NCBI RefSeq assembly: GCF_003990975.1
Contig: NZ_RZJR01000014.1
Location: 1 to 64,000, forward strand
Length of the DNA: 64,000 bases
Direction of reading: 5' to 3'
DNA from: Cohnella sp. AR92
GTDB taxonomy: Bacteria; Bacillota; Bacilli; Paenibacillales; Paenibacillaceae
The notes below the pieces were generated by a model. That model was not told where the DNA came from. It made no database searches and was given only the letters and a program-made list of their open reading frames with translations. Positions 7,936 to 15,520 of the stretch are shown piece after piece (the stretch's first letter is position 1; the number at the start of each line of letters is the position of its first letter). The translations under genes and the position numbers were made by a program.

Positions 7936-8067
7936 AAAAAAAAAGCCCAACCAAATGGATATCATCATACGGAAATAGAAATACCGTATAAATCATTCCA
8001 CCCGATAGGGCTTCTCGTCTTCGTGATCAAGCTCTAGCTGCTTGCAGATTAGCAAGTTCAGTGAGCA
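7936..8067 (-). promoter_or_regulatory. Leader RNA C (repeated structured leader family)
   Basis: Read on the minus strand: a 5' hairpin with CAAGC/GCTTG, then CTT-GATCACG-AAG (7-nt loop), then AAGCCCTATCGGGTGGAAT, a hairpin TACGG/CCGTA, and a 3' arm GGGCTT plus nine U that pairs with AAGCCC. TGGA/TCCA extends the terminator stem. The CCC can pair with the adjacent GGG or with the terminator arm, so a switch is possible. It precedes the 7777 operon. Confidence 0.75.
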
Positions 8068-8074
8068 ATAGGAA

Positions 8075-8103
8075 ATTATACGATTTAATTATAGCAAATA
8101 CAA
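8075..8103 (-). promoter_or_regulatory. Sigma-A promoter of leader C
   Basis: TTGTAT (8098-8103), 17-bp spacer, TATAAT (8075-8080) on the minus strand. The predicted start lies at the 5' end of leader C. Confidence 0.7.
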
Positions 8104-8158
8104 AATCTACTCGCTATCTCTTTCGATCATTTGCCTGCAGACGTAATCGTTTCTACAT

Positions 8159-8368
8159 TCATTTCCGCTTATGCTCTTTCTCTAAATGCCAGCTGAGAAG
8201 CAGAAAGATTATGAGAACTGATAGTAAAATAAGACCTTTCATAAGAAGCCCCCATTCTTGGGTTTGTAGTGAAACCGATGGAACGTGGATGTCGAAGATG
8301 CGATCTTGCAGACCTCGTCGGGCATTGCCGGCGGAGCTTGAGTGGAAACCAAGCAGAGCTACAAGCAC
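8159..8368 (-). CDS. Small single-pass membrane protein downstream of leader D
   Basis: A frame of up to 69 residues starting at GTG 8368; an internal ATG (residue 43) behind GGGGG gives a 27-aa form, MKGLILLSVLIIFLLLSWHL plus a charged tail, i.e. one TM helix followed by E-K-E-H-K-R-K. The TM portion is convincing, the N-terminal 42 residues less so. It is the only minus-strand gene after leader D. Competing frames on both strands here look less protein-like. Confidence 0.5.
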   Translation of the reverse strand: MLVALLGFHSSSAGNARRGLQDRIFDIHVPSVSLQTQEWGLLMKGLILLSVLIIFLLLSWHLEKEHKRK

Positions 8369-8413
8369 TGTTCGTTCTCAACCCGGTCCGCACATGAAGG
8401 AACGTCATATAAC

Positions 8414-8541
8414 ACAAAGAAGCCCTGAGTGGAATCTCATGTGATAAAAATGCAATACAGCAGCATTCTTATGACGGAAATATCCACCCATAGGGCTTCA
8501 TGCTTCGTAATCAAGCTCTACCCGCTTTCAGCTGGGTAAGC
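8414..8541 (-). promoter_or_regulatory. Leader RNA D
   Basis: Minus strand: hairpin TACCC/GGGTA, then GCTT-GATTACG-AAGC, then GAAGCCCTATGGGTGGATA. The 3' arm AGGGCTTC pairs perfectly with GAAGCCCT, and TCCAC with GTGGA, giving a long terminator-like stem followed by TTTG. Its promoter is weak by eye (TTAAAT, 18 bp, TAAATT, near 8550-8580). Confidence 0.7.
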
Positions 8542-8591
8542 ACATTAAAATTTACACACTCATCAGGTTTCTATTTAACACTTAGAATTTC

Positions 8592-8903
8592 GTGATAAGA
8601 TATAGCTTAGTACAAATAGTATCCCCTTTAGAGGTGAGATCCCTGCATATTGATGAACTATTCGAGCGAAATCAGAACTTAATTAAAGAAGGTCAACAAA
8701 TTCATATATTGCTCATTGATGAGACCACGATCATTGGATCATTCTTTCGAGTTTGGAAAAGGGAAGATAGCGAACCCCAACTCGTTCTAATTACACGAGA
8801 GTCTGAAGAAAAGGAAAGTCTTCATTACATAAAGCAATCTGATATCGTTGACATACAGATCTTTGACCCAAGTGGAAAGCCTATTCTATTTCGAATCAAA
8901 TAA
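8592..8903 (+). CDS. Hypothetical 103-aa protein, possibly Sm-like
   Basis: Plus-strand frame. The central part (EGQQIHILLIDETTIIGSFF, then L-V-L-I-T-R and I-K-Q-S-D-I-V-D-I-Q) alternates like a small five-strand beta barrel such as Sm/Hfq-like folds; this is an impression, not a match. The GTG at 8592 has no RBS; a start near AGAGGTGAG (about 8632) is also possible. It is convergent with the Lon-like gene, whose stop is 5 nt away. Confidence 0.5.
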   Translation: MIRYSLVQIVSPLEVRSLHIDELFERNQNLIKEGQQIHILLIDETTIIGSFFRVWKREDSEPQLVLITRESEEKESLHYIKQSDIVDIQIFDPSGKPILFRIK

Positions 8904-8907
8904 TTGT

Positions 8908-9846
8908 CTATGATTCATGAACCGGAAGCGCGTTCAAAAAGGTTAGGGCTTCCTGGATATTGGAGACGGGGATTAATTTAATGCTTAATTGTTCCTCCTT
9001 TAAATATCCTAAGGCAGCCCTATAATTATCCTGTGCCACAATGCAATAATCAAAGTGTTCCCGCTCTGCAGAGATTAACTTCATACGCAGACTTCCAATA
9101 GATCCGATCTCCCCGTTTTCCTCAATCGTTCCCGTACCACAAACCGAGTAACCTTTCAAAAGATCGACATCTCCGAATTGTTGGACGAGCTCCAAGGTGA
9201 GCATCATGCCGGCGGAATTGCCCGCGTAAGATGAAGTATTCGTTTCGAGCACATCCTCCGGAAGCTTCCTCCCCAGTAGCCTTTCTGCAACAACAACAGA
9301 ATTCTGTTCAGACTGTTGAAATAGCGCTTTATTAGAAAGCACATTCGACTGGCTCGCTGAAATAGGAGCACGTAAACTAAGCGTTGCGGGTTCAGCATAG
9401 GCATGAGAAAAATCATACTCATCCTTGAGGGTATCGTTAGAAAATGGGATCTTCTTCTCTCTAAATGCTGCTACCGCCTTCTCTTTTTCATAAACCCGGT
9501 ACAAGCCTTTATATGGTTCCTTGAGTCCCGCGCTGCTCTGGGTATAAAGGGAATGGAAATGACCCTCTCGTTGATTCGCATACTTCGAACTGATGAATAC
9601 AGAATCAGAAAACGTTCCCCCCGTTAAGACCACTTGATAATAGGAATATCCGCGAACAATAAACAGGTAGATAAGCGCAACTTCAACAACAACCAAGGAA
9701 ATAACATCCCATCTAACCTTTGCCTTCTTCCTTGATCGCCGTATAAGGATACTTGGATGCCGTATGATGATAAAGATCACCGGGATCAGAGCTATGGCCA
9801 AGACGAGATATATTGTCGCGAGTGGATCATGAATGAAATCAAACAT
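8908..9846 (-). CDS. Membrane-anchored Lon-like (S16) serine protease
   Basis: 312 residues with two N-terminal TM segments (about 10-28 and 46-64), a linker domain, and a C-terminal Lon proteolytic domain (about 165-305). The Ser/Lys dyad is visible: Ser211 in GNSAG and Lys256 in GEIGSIGSLRMKL, in the order and spacing of Lon (GxSAG, then G-E-I-G...K). There is no AAA+ domain, as in the YlbL-type membrane proteases, and no PDZ is obvious. Substrate unknown; membrane protein turnover is a plausible role. Confidence 0.85.
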   Translation of the reverse strand: MFDFIHDPLATIYLVLAIALIPVIFIIIRHPSILIRRSRKKAKVRWDVISLVVVEVALIYLFIVRGYSYYQVVLTGGTFSDSVFISSKYANQREGHFHSLYTQSSAGLKEPYKGLYRVYEKEKAVAAFREKKIPFSNDTLKDEYDFSHAYAEPATLSLRAPISASQSNVLSNKALFQQSEQNSVVVAERLLGRKLPEDVLETNTSSYAGNSAGMMLTLELVQQFGDVDLLKGYSVCGTGTIEENGEIGSIGSLRMKLISAEREHFDYCIVAQDNYRAALGYLKEEQLSIKLIPVSNIQEALTFLNALPVHES

Positions 9847-9875
9847 GCCATTTCTCCTTATTTCATCTGTTTATT

Positions 9876-10739
9876 CTAATTACTTCTTTTTCGCTTTAAG
9901 AACTCTATATACTTATCACTCTTTATGACGATTTCCGTTGTCTTCCTGTCCTGGTAGTCATTCTTACGAAGCACTCCGTAAATCAGTACATCCTTCCCCT
10001 TCAACTCCGCTTCCGACAGTTTAAAATACTTAAAGTATTTCTCGAAAATGACGATCGTGAAGGGAACATCATTTACTCTTTCAAGTTTGATGTACATTAC
10101 TTTTTCCCGACGCATGACTTCAGCTATCCGGCCGTATACAAAATACCCAACATCACGCATCGACTGATCTTCCCAAAGTAGTTGATGGGCACGCTCTTGA
10201 CTAAGAACGATATTGGAAAGAGGAAGTTTCCGGCCACCGCCAATATTGAAATAGATGGTTGATAATAGATCCGGCTCATACTGAACCATTAGCTGCACAA
10301 CGCTCTTCAAGGAACTAATGGAGTTTGGATTCTCGTTCTTCTCTTTGGTTTTCACCTTATCTGGATCCGCTTCTTCTTGTTGCTGCTGTTCTCGATCGGT
10401 TTTCTTGGGTTCATATTCCGGATCTAACCGACGCATGTTTAACGAAATGACGGTCTTTTTGATGCTATGCGCCTGCAGAATATCCTTCTGGTATTCAGCG
10501 ACCTTCTCAATCGAATCTACAATATCTAGAGGCTGGTAGAATCCACATGTAGCGGAATGCTTCGAATCTTCACTTTTCCCGGTTGTCTTAAAGTGGGATG
10601 ATGCCGTATCCCCTTTAGGTACAAAGATTAGCGGCGCCCGACAGGACTTATCAAGACAATAAATCTCATAACCATGTAATGTCGGATCATACTCAGATGC
10701 ATGCACCAGGGCGCCATTTGGAAGTAAGGCCGTTCGCAT
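9876..10739 (-). CDS. Hypothetical protein with CoiA-like N-terminal zinc domain
   Basis: 287 residues. The N-terminal 70 residues have Cys/His spacing (IYCLDKSCRAPLIFV, HFKTTGKSEDSKHSATCGFY) typical of the small domain found in CoiA-like competence proteins and related mobile-element proteins. A Glu/Gln-rich linker (about 110-135) separates it from a C-terminal part with an OB-fold-like pattern (VYGRIAEVMRREKVMYIKLE, then D-V-L-I-Y-G-V-L-R). A nucleic-acid-binding role is inferred. The gene is preceded by an intercistronic terminator. Confidence 0.6.
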   Translation of the reverse strand: MRTALLPNGALVHASEYDPTLHGYEIYCLDKSCRAPLIFVPKGDTASSHFKTTGKSEDSKHSATCGFYQPLDIVDSIEKVAEYQKDILQAHSIKKTVISLNMRRLDPEYEPKKTDREQQQQEEADPDKVKTKEKNENPNSISSLKSVVQLMVQYEPDLLSTIYFNIGGGRKLPLSNIVLSQERAHQLLWEDQSMRDVGYFVYGRIAEVMRREKVMYIKLERVNDVPFTIVIFEKYFKYFKLSEAELKGKDVLIYGVLRKNDYQDRKTTEIVIKSDKYIEFLKRKRSN

Positions 10740-10769
10740 AAACTCTATTCCTCCAATCTCATCTAAAAT

Positions 10770-10821
10770 AAAAAAGGCAATTGTGATAGCAGCTCATGTT
10801 GAGACTGTACACTAATTGCCT
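10770..10821 (-). terminator. Intercistronic terminator before the 10739 gene
   Basis: AGGCAATT-a-GTG pairs with CAC-AATTGCCT, followed by TTTTTTATTTT; the stop codon of the upstream gene is inside the 5' arm. Only about 30 nt separate the U-run from the next ATG, leaving little room for a promoter. Confidence 0.75.
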
Positions 10822-11300
10822 AAAGCTGCATTATGATCTCTCCAACCACTGGGTCTAGGATGTGGAACCCATTGCTCACCGGTATTCGTGACTAGACCAT
10901 ATTGTCCATAGCCTTCTTCATCAACGATCCACGCCAGGTGATGTCGCATCTCTTTTTGCGTCAAGTTCAAAGGTTCATGAATCGGTGCAGTCGATTTTCG
11001 GACAAAAGGACTCCATCCCCAAACCCGTTCTTCATTCTCTTGAATGGAAAGCGCGCTCTTATTGATGATCCAAGTGCCGAATCCCGCTTCCTCATTTACG
11101 TACCACACCATATCATCCCGGATCGGGTTACATGGCTTCATTGCCGGGTATCCCTCGTAAAGGGTACGGGATTTTACATCCCTCTGCCAGTCGTCGCTAT
11201 TTATGAAATATGTATAATATTGCTCTACCTCTTCATTAGAGAAAAGGTCTCGGATATCCAAACGGCGCGTTTTACATGGAAATTGATAGACAATTGCCAT
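10812..11300 (-). CDS. Hypothetical 162-aa protein
   Basis: A soluble protein rich in Trp and aromatic residues (DDMVWYVNEEAGFGTWIINK, then V-W-G-W-S-P-F) that ends with WVPHPRPSGWRDHN. No family recognised. ATG at 11300 is preceded by AACGGAAGGTG. It follows the 99-aa membrane protein by 17 nt, and a terminator overlaps its stop. Confidence 0.65.
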   Translation of the reverse strand: MAIVYQFPCKTRRLDIRDLFSNEEVEQYYTYFINSDDWQRDVKSRTLYEGYPAMKPCNPIRDDMVWYVNEEAGFGTWIINKSALSIQENEERVWGWSPFVRKSTAPIHEPLNLTQKEMRHHLAWIVDEEGYGQYGLVTNTGEQWVPHPRPSGWRDHNAALGN

Positions 11301-11317
11301 AATTTATTCACCTTCCG

Positions 11318-11617
11318 TTAATAGAAGCTAAGTACGATGTAAGGCAGGGTAATAAAGAGTATCGTGAGCAGTATCATTCCCCAAGAGGTAAGCATCCAGA
11401 ACTTCGCAAACACCATGTTCTTTCTGATTTTCGCAAGGCGATAAAAGAAGAAAAACATAATGACGCAGACAACGGTGCAAATCACGCCGTACTTTTGAAG
11501 AATACTTAGGATGTTCATCAACCAGGACTCGATATGCCCATCAGATGGGAGTGACAACCAATCGTCACCCGCATTAGGTTCGATACTCTTATCCGCCAGA
11601 TACATCAGCAAGTTCAT
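11318..11617 (-). CDS. Hypothetical small membrane protein
   Basis: 99 residues with two TM helices (about 40-60, CTVVCVIMFFFFYRLAK, and 73-97). The N-terminal region is probably extracellular. It overlaps the upstream gene by 4 bp (ATGA), so the two are translationally coupled. General architecture resembles TrbC/PilA-like small conjugation proteins but no motif supports that. Confidence 0.6.
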   Translation of the reverse strand: MNLLMYLADKSIEPNAGDDWLSLPSDGHIESWLMNILSILQKYGVICTVVCVIMFFFFYRLAKIRKNMVFAKFWMLTSWGMILLTILFITLPYIVLSFY

Positions 11618-11991
11618 CTCCTTAGGTCACTATGCATCAACGAGCTCTTCGTCTCGATGTCAACGATAAGGCCGTTATCGAAGTGGAAGAAAATGCTGCC
11701 GGCAACCGGAGGCTTCTGATAAAGTTTGGTCTCGATGATATCCAGTGCAAACATGAAGTTGTCCTCATCAAGTTCTGCCTTCGAGTTGTCTAGAAATACT
11801 CGCCCTTTATCGTCATAACGCGGCCGCTCGGATGTAACCCGCTCCACTCGCGGCAGATCATACTTCGGATAAAAATGAAGGATGATCGTCCCCTTATACC
11901 CCTCCCCACTGAGTGTAATGAATGGGCACTCGGTTCTAATAATTTCCTTGACGATGGAAATTGTGTTGTCAATGTATTCTGCCTGTAGCAT
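11614..11991 (-). CDS. Hypothetical 125-aa protein
   Basis: Soluble, starting MLQAEYIDNTISIVKEII at ATG 11991 behind AGAGGGG. Mixed alpha/beta with FFHFDNGLIVDIETKSS near the C-terminus. No family recognised. It is the first gene of a unit running through 10739 and possibly the Lon-like gene. Confidence 0.6.
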   Translation of the reverse strand: MLQAEYIDNTISIVKEIIRTECPFITLSGEGYKGTIILHFYPKYDLPRVERVTSERPRYDDKGRVFLDNSKAELDEDNFMFALDIIETKLYQKPPVAGSIFFHFDNGLIVDIETKSSLMHSDLRR

Positions 11992-12235
11992 AATTACACC
12001 CCTCTTTGATTAAATATCGTAAATCAATAATACTATTCAAAATCGTTTTTTAATAAAAAGTAACATTTATTATATTATGGTTATGTTTGGAACATGTCAA
12101 GGACTTTCAGGAATAAAGTTCTATTTATATTACAGAATCTGCTTAATTCTGACGTATTTTTCAGGGATTTTGGAATAGGTTCGCGGAACCATAATTTCGG
12201 GTTGTCGGGTAATTAGTCCCGACAACCCCTTGGAG
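11992..12235. other. AT-rich promoter region and hairpin
   Basis: AT-rich stretch (12030-12080) upstream of the 11991 gene with several possible minus-strand -10/-35 pairs, for example TTGAAT with ATATTT 17 bp later; none is decisive. The right part holds the hairpin listed at 12199-12228. No small ORF with an RBS seen. Confidence 0.4.
12199..12228 (-). terminator. Strong hairpin after the 12236 gene
   Basis: An 11-bp perfect stem, GGGTTGTCGGG with CCCGACAACCC around an 8-nt loop, eight nt after the stop codon. The U-run is poor (GAAATTATG), so termination efficiency is uncertain. Confidence 0.55.
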
Positions 12236-12955
12236 TTATGCTGATATGACTGCTGGATTTTCAGCAGCCCATACCATCAAAACATCCCTATTGCTTGCAT
12301 TTTCTGACTGACTCACTAGCACTTGCAGGCATACCTTATCGCCCTTTTGGAATGCCGACAGCTTCTCATGGGTCAAATGATAATGATAAGAACCATTCGA
12401 AATTAAGGCGAAATCATCGCTGAACTTCTGCTCGATGCTCCCTTCCCAATAATGGATCCCGGCGTGGTTCAACGAAGATGTTGAGAGTGTGGCGAATTCA
12501 CTCTCCTCAAACATAATGGTTTGCTCAAGGCTGGCCATCTCGTCTTCTGGAGCAACCTGTTGCGTAGGCTCGTCCATCTGATCGAGATTAACACCGATCT
12601 TTTGAAGAAACGCCATCGTGACGTTTCCAAGCTCGGTTGTCTGCATTTCCCTTGGGTCACCCTCATAAGCTTGGAAGTGATATTCCGGTTCAGCTTCGGA
12701 AGGAGGAACCCATTCATCCCTTTTGGATGCAGCGGGAACTGTTACGGCTGCCTTTGGAACATAGGGTTGATACGAGTTAGAAGGAAATTGTACGAGCTGC
12801 GCTTTTAGCATCTCAACTTCCTTCATCCAGCGTCTCTCCCTATCAAGAAAGTCTGCTGCTTTCCCTTCCAAAAAGGAATTATCAGCCTTCGCTTTTAGCC
12901 ATGCCACCAACAGTAGTAATGACATCGCAATGGAACATAGCAGAATATAAAACAT
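12236..12955 (-). CDS. Hypothetical membrane-anchored protein after leader E
   Basis: 239 residues from ATG 12955 (GGAGGAGGAGATAGC upstream). One N-terminal TM helix (residues 2-20, ILLCSIAMSLLLLVAWL), a short coiled coil (about 25-52), a low-complexity acidic linker, and a C-terminal domain with LISNGSYHYHLTHEKLSAF and K-G-D-K-V-C-L-Q-V-L-V, an all-beta pattern. No family recognised. It is the only gene between leader E and the 12199 hairpin. Confidence 0.65.
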   Translation of the reverse strand: MFYILLCSIAMSLLLLVAWLKAKADNSFLEGKAADFLDRERRWMKEVEMLKAQLVQFPSNSYQPYVPKAAVTVPAASKRDEWVPPSEAEPEYHFQAYEGDPREMQTTELGNVTMAFLQKIGVNLDQMDEPTQQVAPEDEMASLEQTIMFEESEFATLSTSSLNHAGIHYWEGSIEQKFSDDFALISNGSYHYHLTHEKLSAFQKGDKVCLQVLVSQSENASNRDVLMVWAAENPAVISA

Positions 12956-12990
12956 GCTATCTCCTCCTCCAGAAAGTTGTATATAAACAT

Positions 12991-13157
12991 AAAAAGCCCT
13001 ACTAGATGGCTTATTCCTTGTGGAATATTCTGTCCGTTTTAACCTTTCGGCTAGAAACGGACAGACGTATTCCAGGAATCGTACCACCCAATAGGGCTTA
13101 TCTCTTCAACATCAGGCTACTGCTTGACAGCAAAAAGAAAAAGTCAAGTGAGCAAAT
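12991..13157 (-). promoter_or_regulatory. Leader RNA E
   Basis: Minus strand: TTGCTCA, a CTTGAC/GTCAAG hairpin, a degenerate P2 (CCT-GATGTTG-AAG), AAGCCCTATTGGGTGGTAC, nested hairpins (CGGACAG pairs and GGAAT/ATTCC), then CTAGTAGGGCTTTTT. TAGGGCTT pairs with AAGCCCTA, and GGTGG with CCATC. The poly-U end lies 36 nt before the ATG at 12955. Confidence 0.75.
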
Positions 13158-13175
13158 AGAACGAATTACATTCCC

Positions 13176-13205
13176 AGTATAACATAGTCTTCCAATAGTC
13201 GACAA
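13176..13205 (-). promoter_or_regulatory. Sigma-A promoter of leader E
   Basis: TTGTCG (13200-13205), 18-bp spacer, TATACT (13176-13181). Transcription would begin just upstream of leader E. Confidence 0.7.
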
Positions 13206-13238
13206 TCCGTAAACTGAAACCGTGACCACTCCCACAAT

Positions 13239-13261
13239 AAAAAAAGCGCCATAACGGCGCT
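13239..13261 (-). terminator. Terminator of the 20-kb ubiquitin-like operon
   Basis: AGCGCC/GGCGCT around GTTAT, followed by TTTTTTATT; overlaps the stop codon of the TGT-like gene. Confidence 0.85.
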
Positions 13262-14420
13262 AAAATAGCATTAATGGTTCCGGGGTTGCTGCAGGCGGAA
13301 TCAAAAGCCTTCCTGCAACCTGGTTATCATATTTCTCTTCCAGAGCCGTGAAGAGTTCTAACCCATAGCCAATCCCTTGCTCTATAGTCCAGTCTTCCGG
13401 CAATGGAACCTGTCCTTCATGCGTATAAATCACTCCGTATTTTCGTGGTGCGAATACGCCAGATCCGTCTGCAGAGAACCAATCATACGTATACAAATCA
13501 TCATTGCTTACACCCAATCCGTGTAGCAGCTGATCCGGGAATAATCGGAACAAGCGGTCTAACCGTTTCTTGCGTCGCTTTTTACCGCAGAACAACAAGC
13601 CACCCACTCCTACTATGGCCGGATCGTGCTGCTGAATCAGCTGTCTCAACCTGGAATACCGACTATTAATGTTCCATATGGGAATCAGTCCATCTCCCAA
13701 ACCTTGCTCAATCATGTATTCAGTATTCTGCTCCGTTTCGATCGGATCTTCTACCCGATCCAGGCTGAACCAACCACAAAACATTTCGGTACCGCCGTGC
13801 CTCTTTATGAAGTCGCAGTATTCTTGCACGGTGATATCGGGAACGTCCTTCCCATCTAACTTCGCCTTATGCAGAGAAAACCCTCCGGAATCGAGCAGCA
13901 CCCTTCCTTTGAACCCAAGCCTCCAGACATGATGGCGCCAATTGTCCGTCCTAGCTTCTCTCAGATGATAGTAGCTTAGAAGCAGCCATTTCCCGTTGTA
14001 AAATTTGACTGTCTCCATATCCTTCGGCGCGCGGCTGCAGCCGGCTGTAAACCAACGTACCCCACGAAGCGATAATCGCAATAACCCTTGTGCGGTCCGG
14101 CCGAATCGTGCCATCCCCCGCTCCATGAAAATTAAACGGAGAAGGCCGAGTAATGCTGAGCTGTACTTGGAGAATTGCTCGATTTGCTTTCGCGTCGTGG
14201 TTCGCACATAAACCAGGTAAATGCACGCCTTCTCCAAACTCTTCCGGCTAACCCGGAATGCTGGTCTAGATAGGCTTGTACGAATATAGACGGCATCCCG
14301 CTCCACCCGGTCAAACACATTCGTTTTCCCCGTTCCGGTTTGGAAATTCGTGCCGGCTTTAGATCGCTTATAAAACATCCTCAGTATTTGTTTTGCTCGT
14401 TTTTCATACGTCGAGTCCAT
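13260..14420 (-). CDS. TGT/DpdA-like 7-deazaguanine transglycosylase homologue
   Basis: 386 residues from ATG 14420 (GGAGG upstream). The C-terminal 230 residues carry the landmarks of tRNA-guanine transglycosylases: VLLDSGGF (177-181, the general-acid loop), WFSLDRVEDP (218-225), VGVGGL (like the GGL loop) and HGLGVSND (like the MGV loop), followed by DWFSADGSG (313-321). The N-terminal 150 residues differ from bacterial Tgt, as in DpdA-type proteins that insert 7-deazaguanines into DNA. Being on a mobile element, a DNA-modification role is more likely than queuosine synthesis; this is inference. Last gene of the operon, with two terminators in front of it. Confidence 0.72.
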   Translation of the reverse strand: MDSTYEKRAKQILRMFYKRSKAGTNFQTGTGKTNVFDRVERDAVYIRTSLSRPAFRVSRKSLEKACIYLVYVRTTTRKQIEQFSKYSSALLGLLRLIFMERGMARFGRTAQGLLRLSLRGVRWFTAGCSRAPKDMETVKFYNGKWLLLSYYHLREARTDNWRHHVWRLGFKGRVLLDSGGFSLHKAKLDGKDVPDITVQEYCDFIKRHGGTEMFCGWFSLDRVEDPIETEQNTEYMIEQGLGDGLIPIWNINSRYSRLRQLIQQHDPAIVGVGGLLFCGKKRRKKRLDRLFRLFPDQLLHGLGVSNDDLYTYDWFSADGSGVFAPRKYGVIYTHEGQVPLPEDWTIEQGIGYGLELFTALEEKYDNQVAGRLLIPPAATPEPLMLF

Positions 14421-14438
14421 TCGAACGCCTCCTAGAAT

Positions 14439-14472
14439 GAAAAGAGGAAGCGGGATAGATCCCTCGCTTCCT
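14439..14472 (-). terminator. Terminator in front of the TGT-like gene
   Basis: GAGGAAGCG pairs with CGCTTCCTC, followed by TTTTCATTCTAGGAGG: the U-run ends about 10 nt before the Shine-Dalgarno of the next gene. Confidence 0.75.
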
Positions 14473-14544
14473 CTCATGTTTCTTTTTCCAAAGAACAGTC
14501 GGTTTATCATAATTCATAAAGAAAAAATACAACCTTCAACAAAT

Positions 14545-14571
14545 AAAAGAGGAGCTGCAGCAGCAGCTCCC
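14545..14571 (-). terminator. Terminator after the YodL-domain gene
   Basis: Palindrome GGAGCTGC-TGC-TGCAGCTCC followed by TCTTTTATTTG. With the one at 14439-14472 it makes two terminators between consecutive co-directional genes. Confidence 0.75.
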
Positions 14572-14581
14572 CGAATACTAC

Positions 14582-15166
14582 TTACATGACCGCAATCCAC
14601 TCAAAGGTAGACTGATCAACGTAGTAATACTCCCCTCTAAGTTGAATAACGTCGCCAATAGAAATCGATCGGCCGCCATAATTTAACGGCTTGTCAACAT
14701 TAAAGGCCCTGTAGATTTGCTGTAGAATCTGAATGGTAGGTAGGCTTGGATTAATCTTGAGTTGCGCCAAGGTCGCGCCATACACGCGCTCATGGAGCGA
14801 CAAATCCAACGTCCCGCGCTTATCCCGAAACTCCTGTAACGGCAATAGACCATAGTCTCGCAAGTGGAAACTTGATACCTGCCAGATACCGAATTCATTT
14901 TCGCGATTAAACGCTTCACTGAGCTCATCGAGCCTTCCACGTTTTTCCGAGAACGTATACCCGTTATCTGCTAAGTTGCAGATAAACGAATCAATCGTCT
15001 TGGCTTCAAACGTCGCAAACGAAAATGAGACCCTTACTTTCCGGCCAGACTTTTTGATCTTCACATCAGACGCTGCGTGAACTGCGTCCATCATCAATTG
15101 CATGAAGCCCTCAACTTGGCTTGATTTCATGAAAACATCGGTTTGAGAGACGATCAACGTGCTCAT
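14582..15166 (-). CDS. YodL-domain protein
   Basis: 194 residues, ATG at 15166 behind GGAGG. The C-terminal half (about 110-194) matches the YodL-type domain seen in ICE and plasmid proteins: LDLSLHERVYGATL, a helix with I-L-Q-Q-I-Y-R-A-F-N, G-R-S-I-S-I-G-D-V-I-Q-L, and Y-Y-V-D. The N-terminal 100 residues (VRVSFSFATFEAKTIDSFIC) are unassigned. YodL domains often accompany antirestriction or DNA-processing genes on mobile elements; precise function unknown. Confidence 0.65.
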   Translation of the reverse strand: MSTLIVSQTDVFMKSSQVEGFMQLMMDAVHAASDVKIKKSGRKVRVSFSFATFEAKTIDSFICNLADNGYTFSEKRGRLDELSEAFNRENEFGIWQVSSFHLRDYGLLPLQEFRDKRGTLDLSLHERVYGATLAQLKINPSLPTIQILQQIYRAFNVDKPLNYGGRSISIGDVIQLRGEYYYVDQSTFEWIAVM

Positions 15167-15205
15167 CGTGTTTTTCCTCCTAAATTGTTTAACGTTAATC
15201 TTCTT

Positions 15206-15520
15206 TCAAAACATTTGCAGTTGTTTCCCAGCCGGCGCTGCCTTTTTGGTGGCCAAGGAAAGCGGCGCCCCTGTTTTCAACAAGTTCTTCACCGTTGAAA
15301 AATAGGCAGGATTCCGCTGCGGGCAATTCGCCTGCAGGATCGTCTTTAGCTGGAGAATCAAATCCTCATCTTCGGTCATTAAAACCTCGTGGCGATTAAC
15401 CTCCATCGTCTGGCCATCTGCCCGACGAATCTTTACCATCGGTCCGTACGGCGCTTTCTCGATGCACCTAATGATGTCGACCGGTTCAGAATGAGGAAGC
15501 CAGGTTGCTTGTTGACTCAA
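15206..15520 (-). CDS. Hypothetical 104-aa protein of the Ubl operon
   Basis: TTG start at 15520 overlaps the ThiF stop (TTGA), behind a run of G; tight coupling suggests shared function with ThiF. N-terminal beta-rich part (MVKIRRADGQTMEVNRHEVL), then a helix and a Lys/Ala-rich tail. No family recognised. Confidence 0.6.
   Translation of the reverse strand: MSQQATWLPHSEPVDIIRCIEKAPYGPMVKIRRADGQTMEVNRHEVLMTEDEDLILQLKTILQANCPQRNPAYFSTVKNLLKTGAPLSLATKKAAPAGKQLQMF

Noticed and set aside
8061..8444. Plus-strand frame of 127 codons
   Set aside because: It spans leader C promoter and leader D, has no RBS and a Ser/Arg-rich low-information product; antisense to the small TM gene.
12199..12228. Replication origin or oriT from the strong 11-bp palindrome
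   Set aside because: Single palindrome directly after a stop codon with no iterons, DnaA boxes or relaxase gene nearby; a transcript-end hairpin is simpler.
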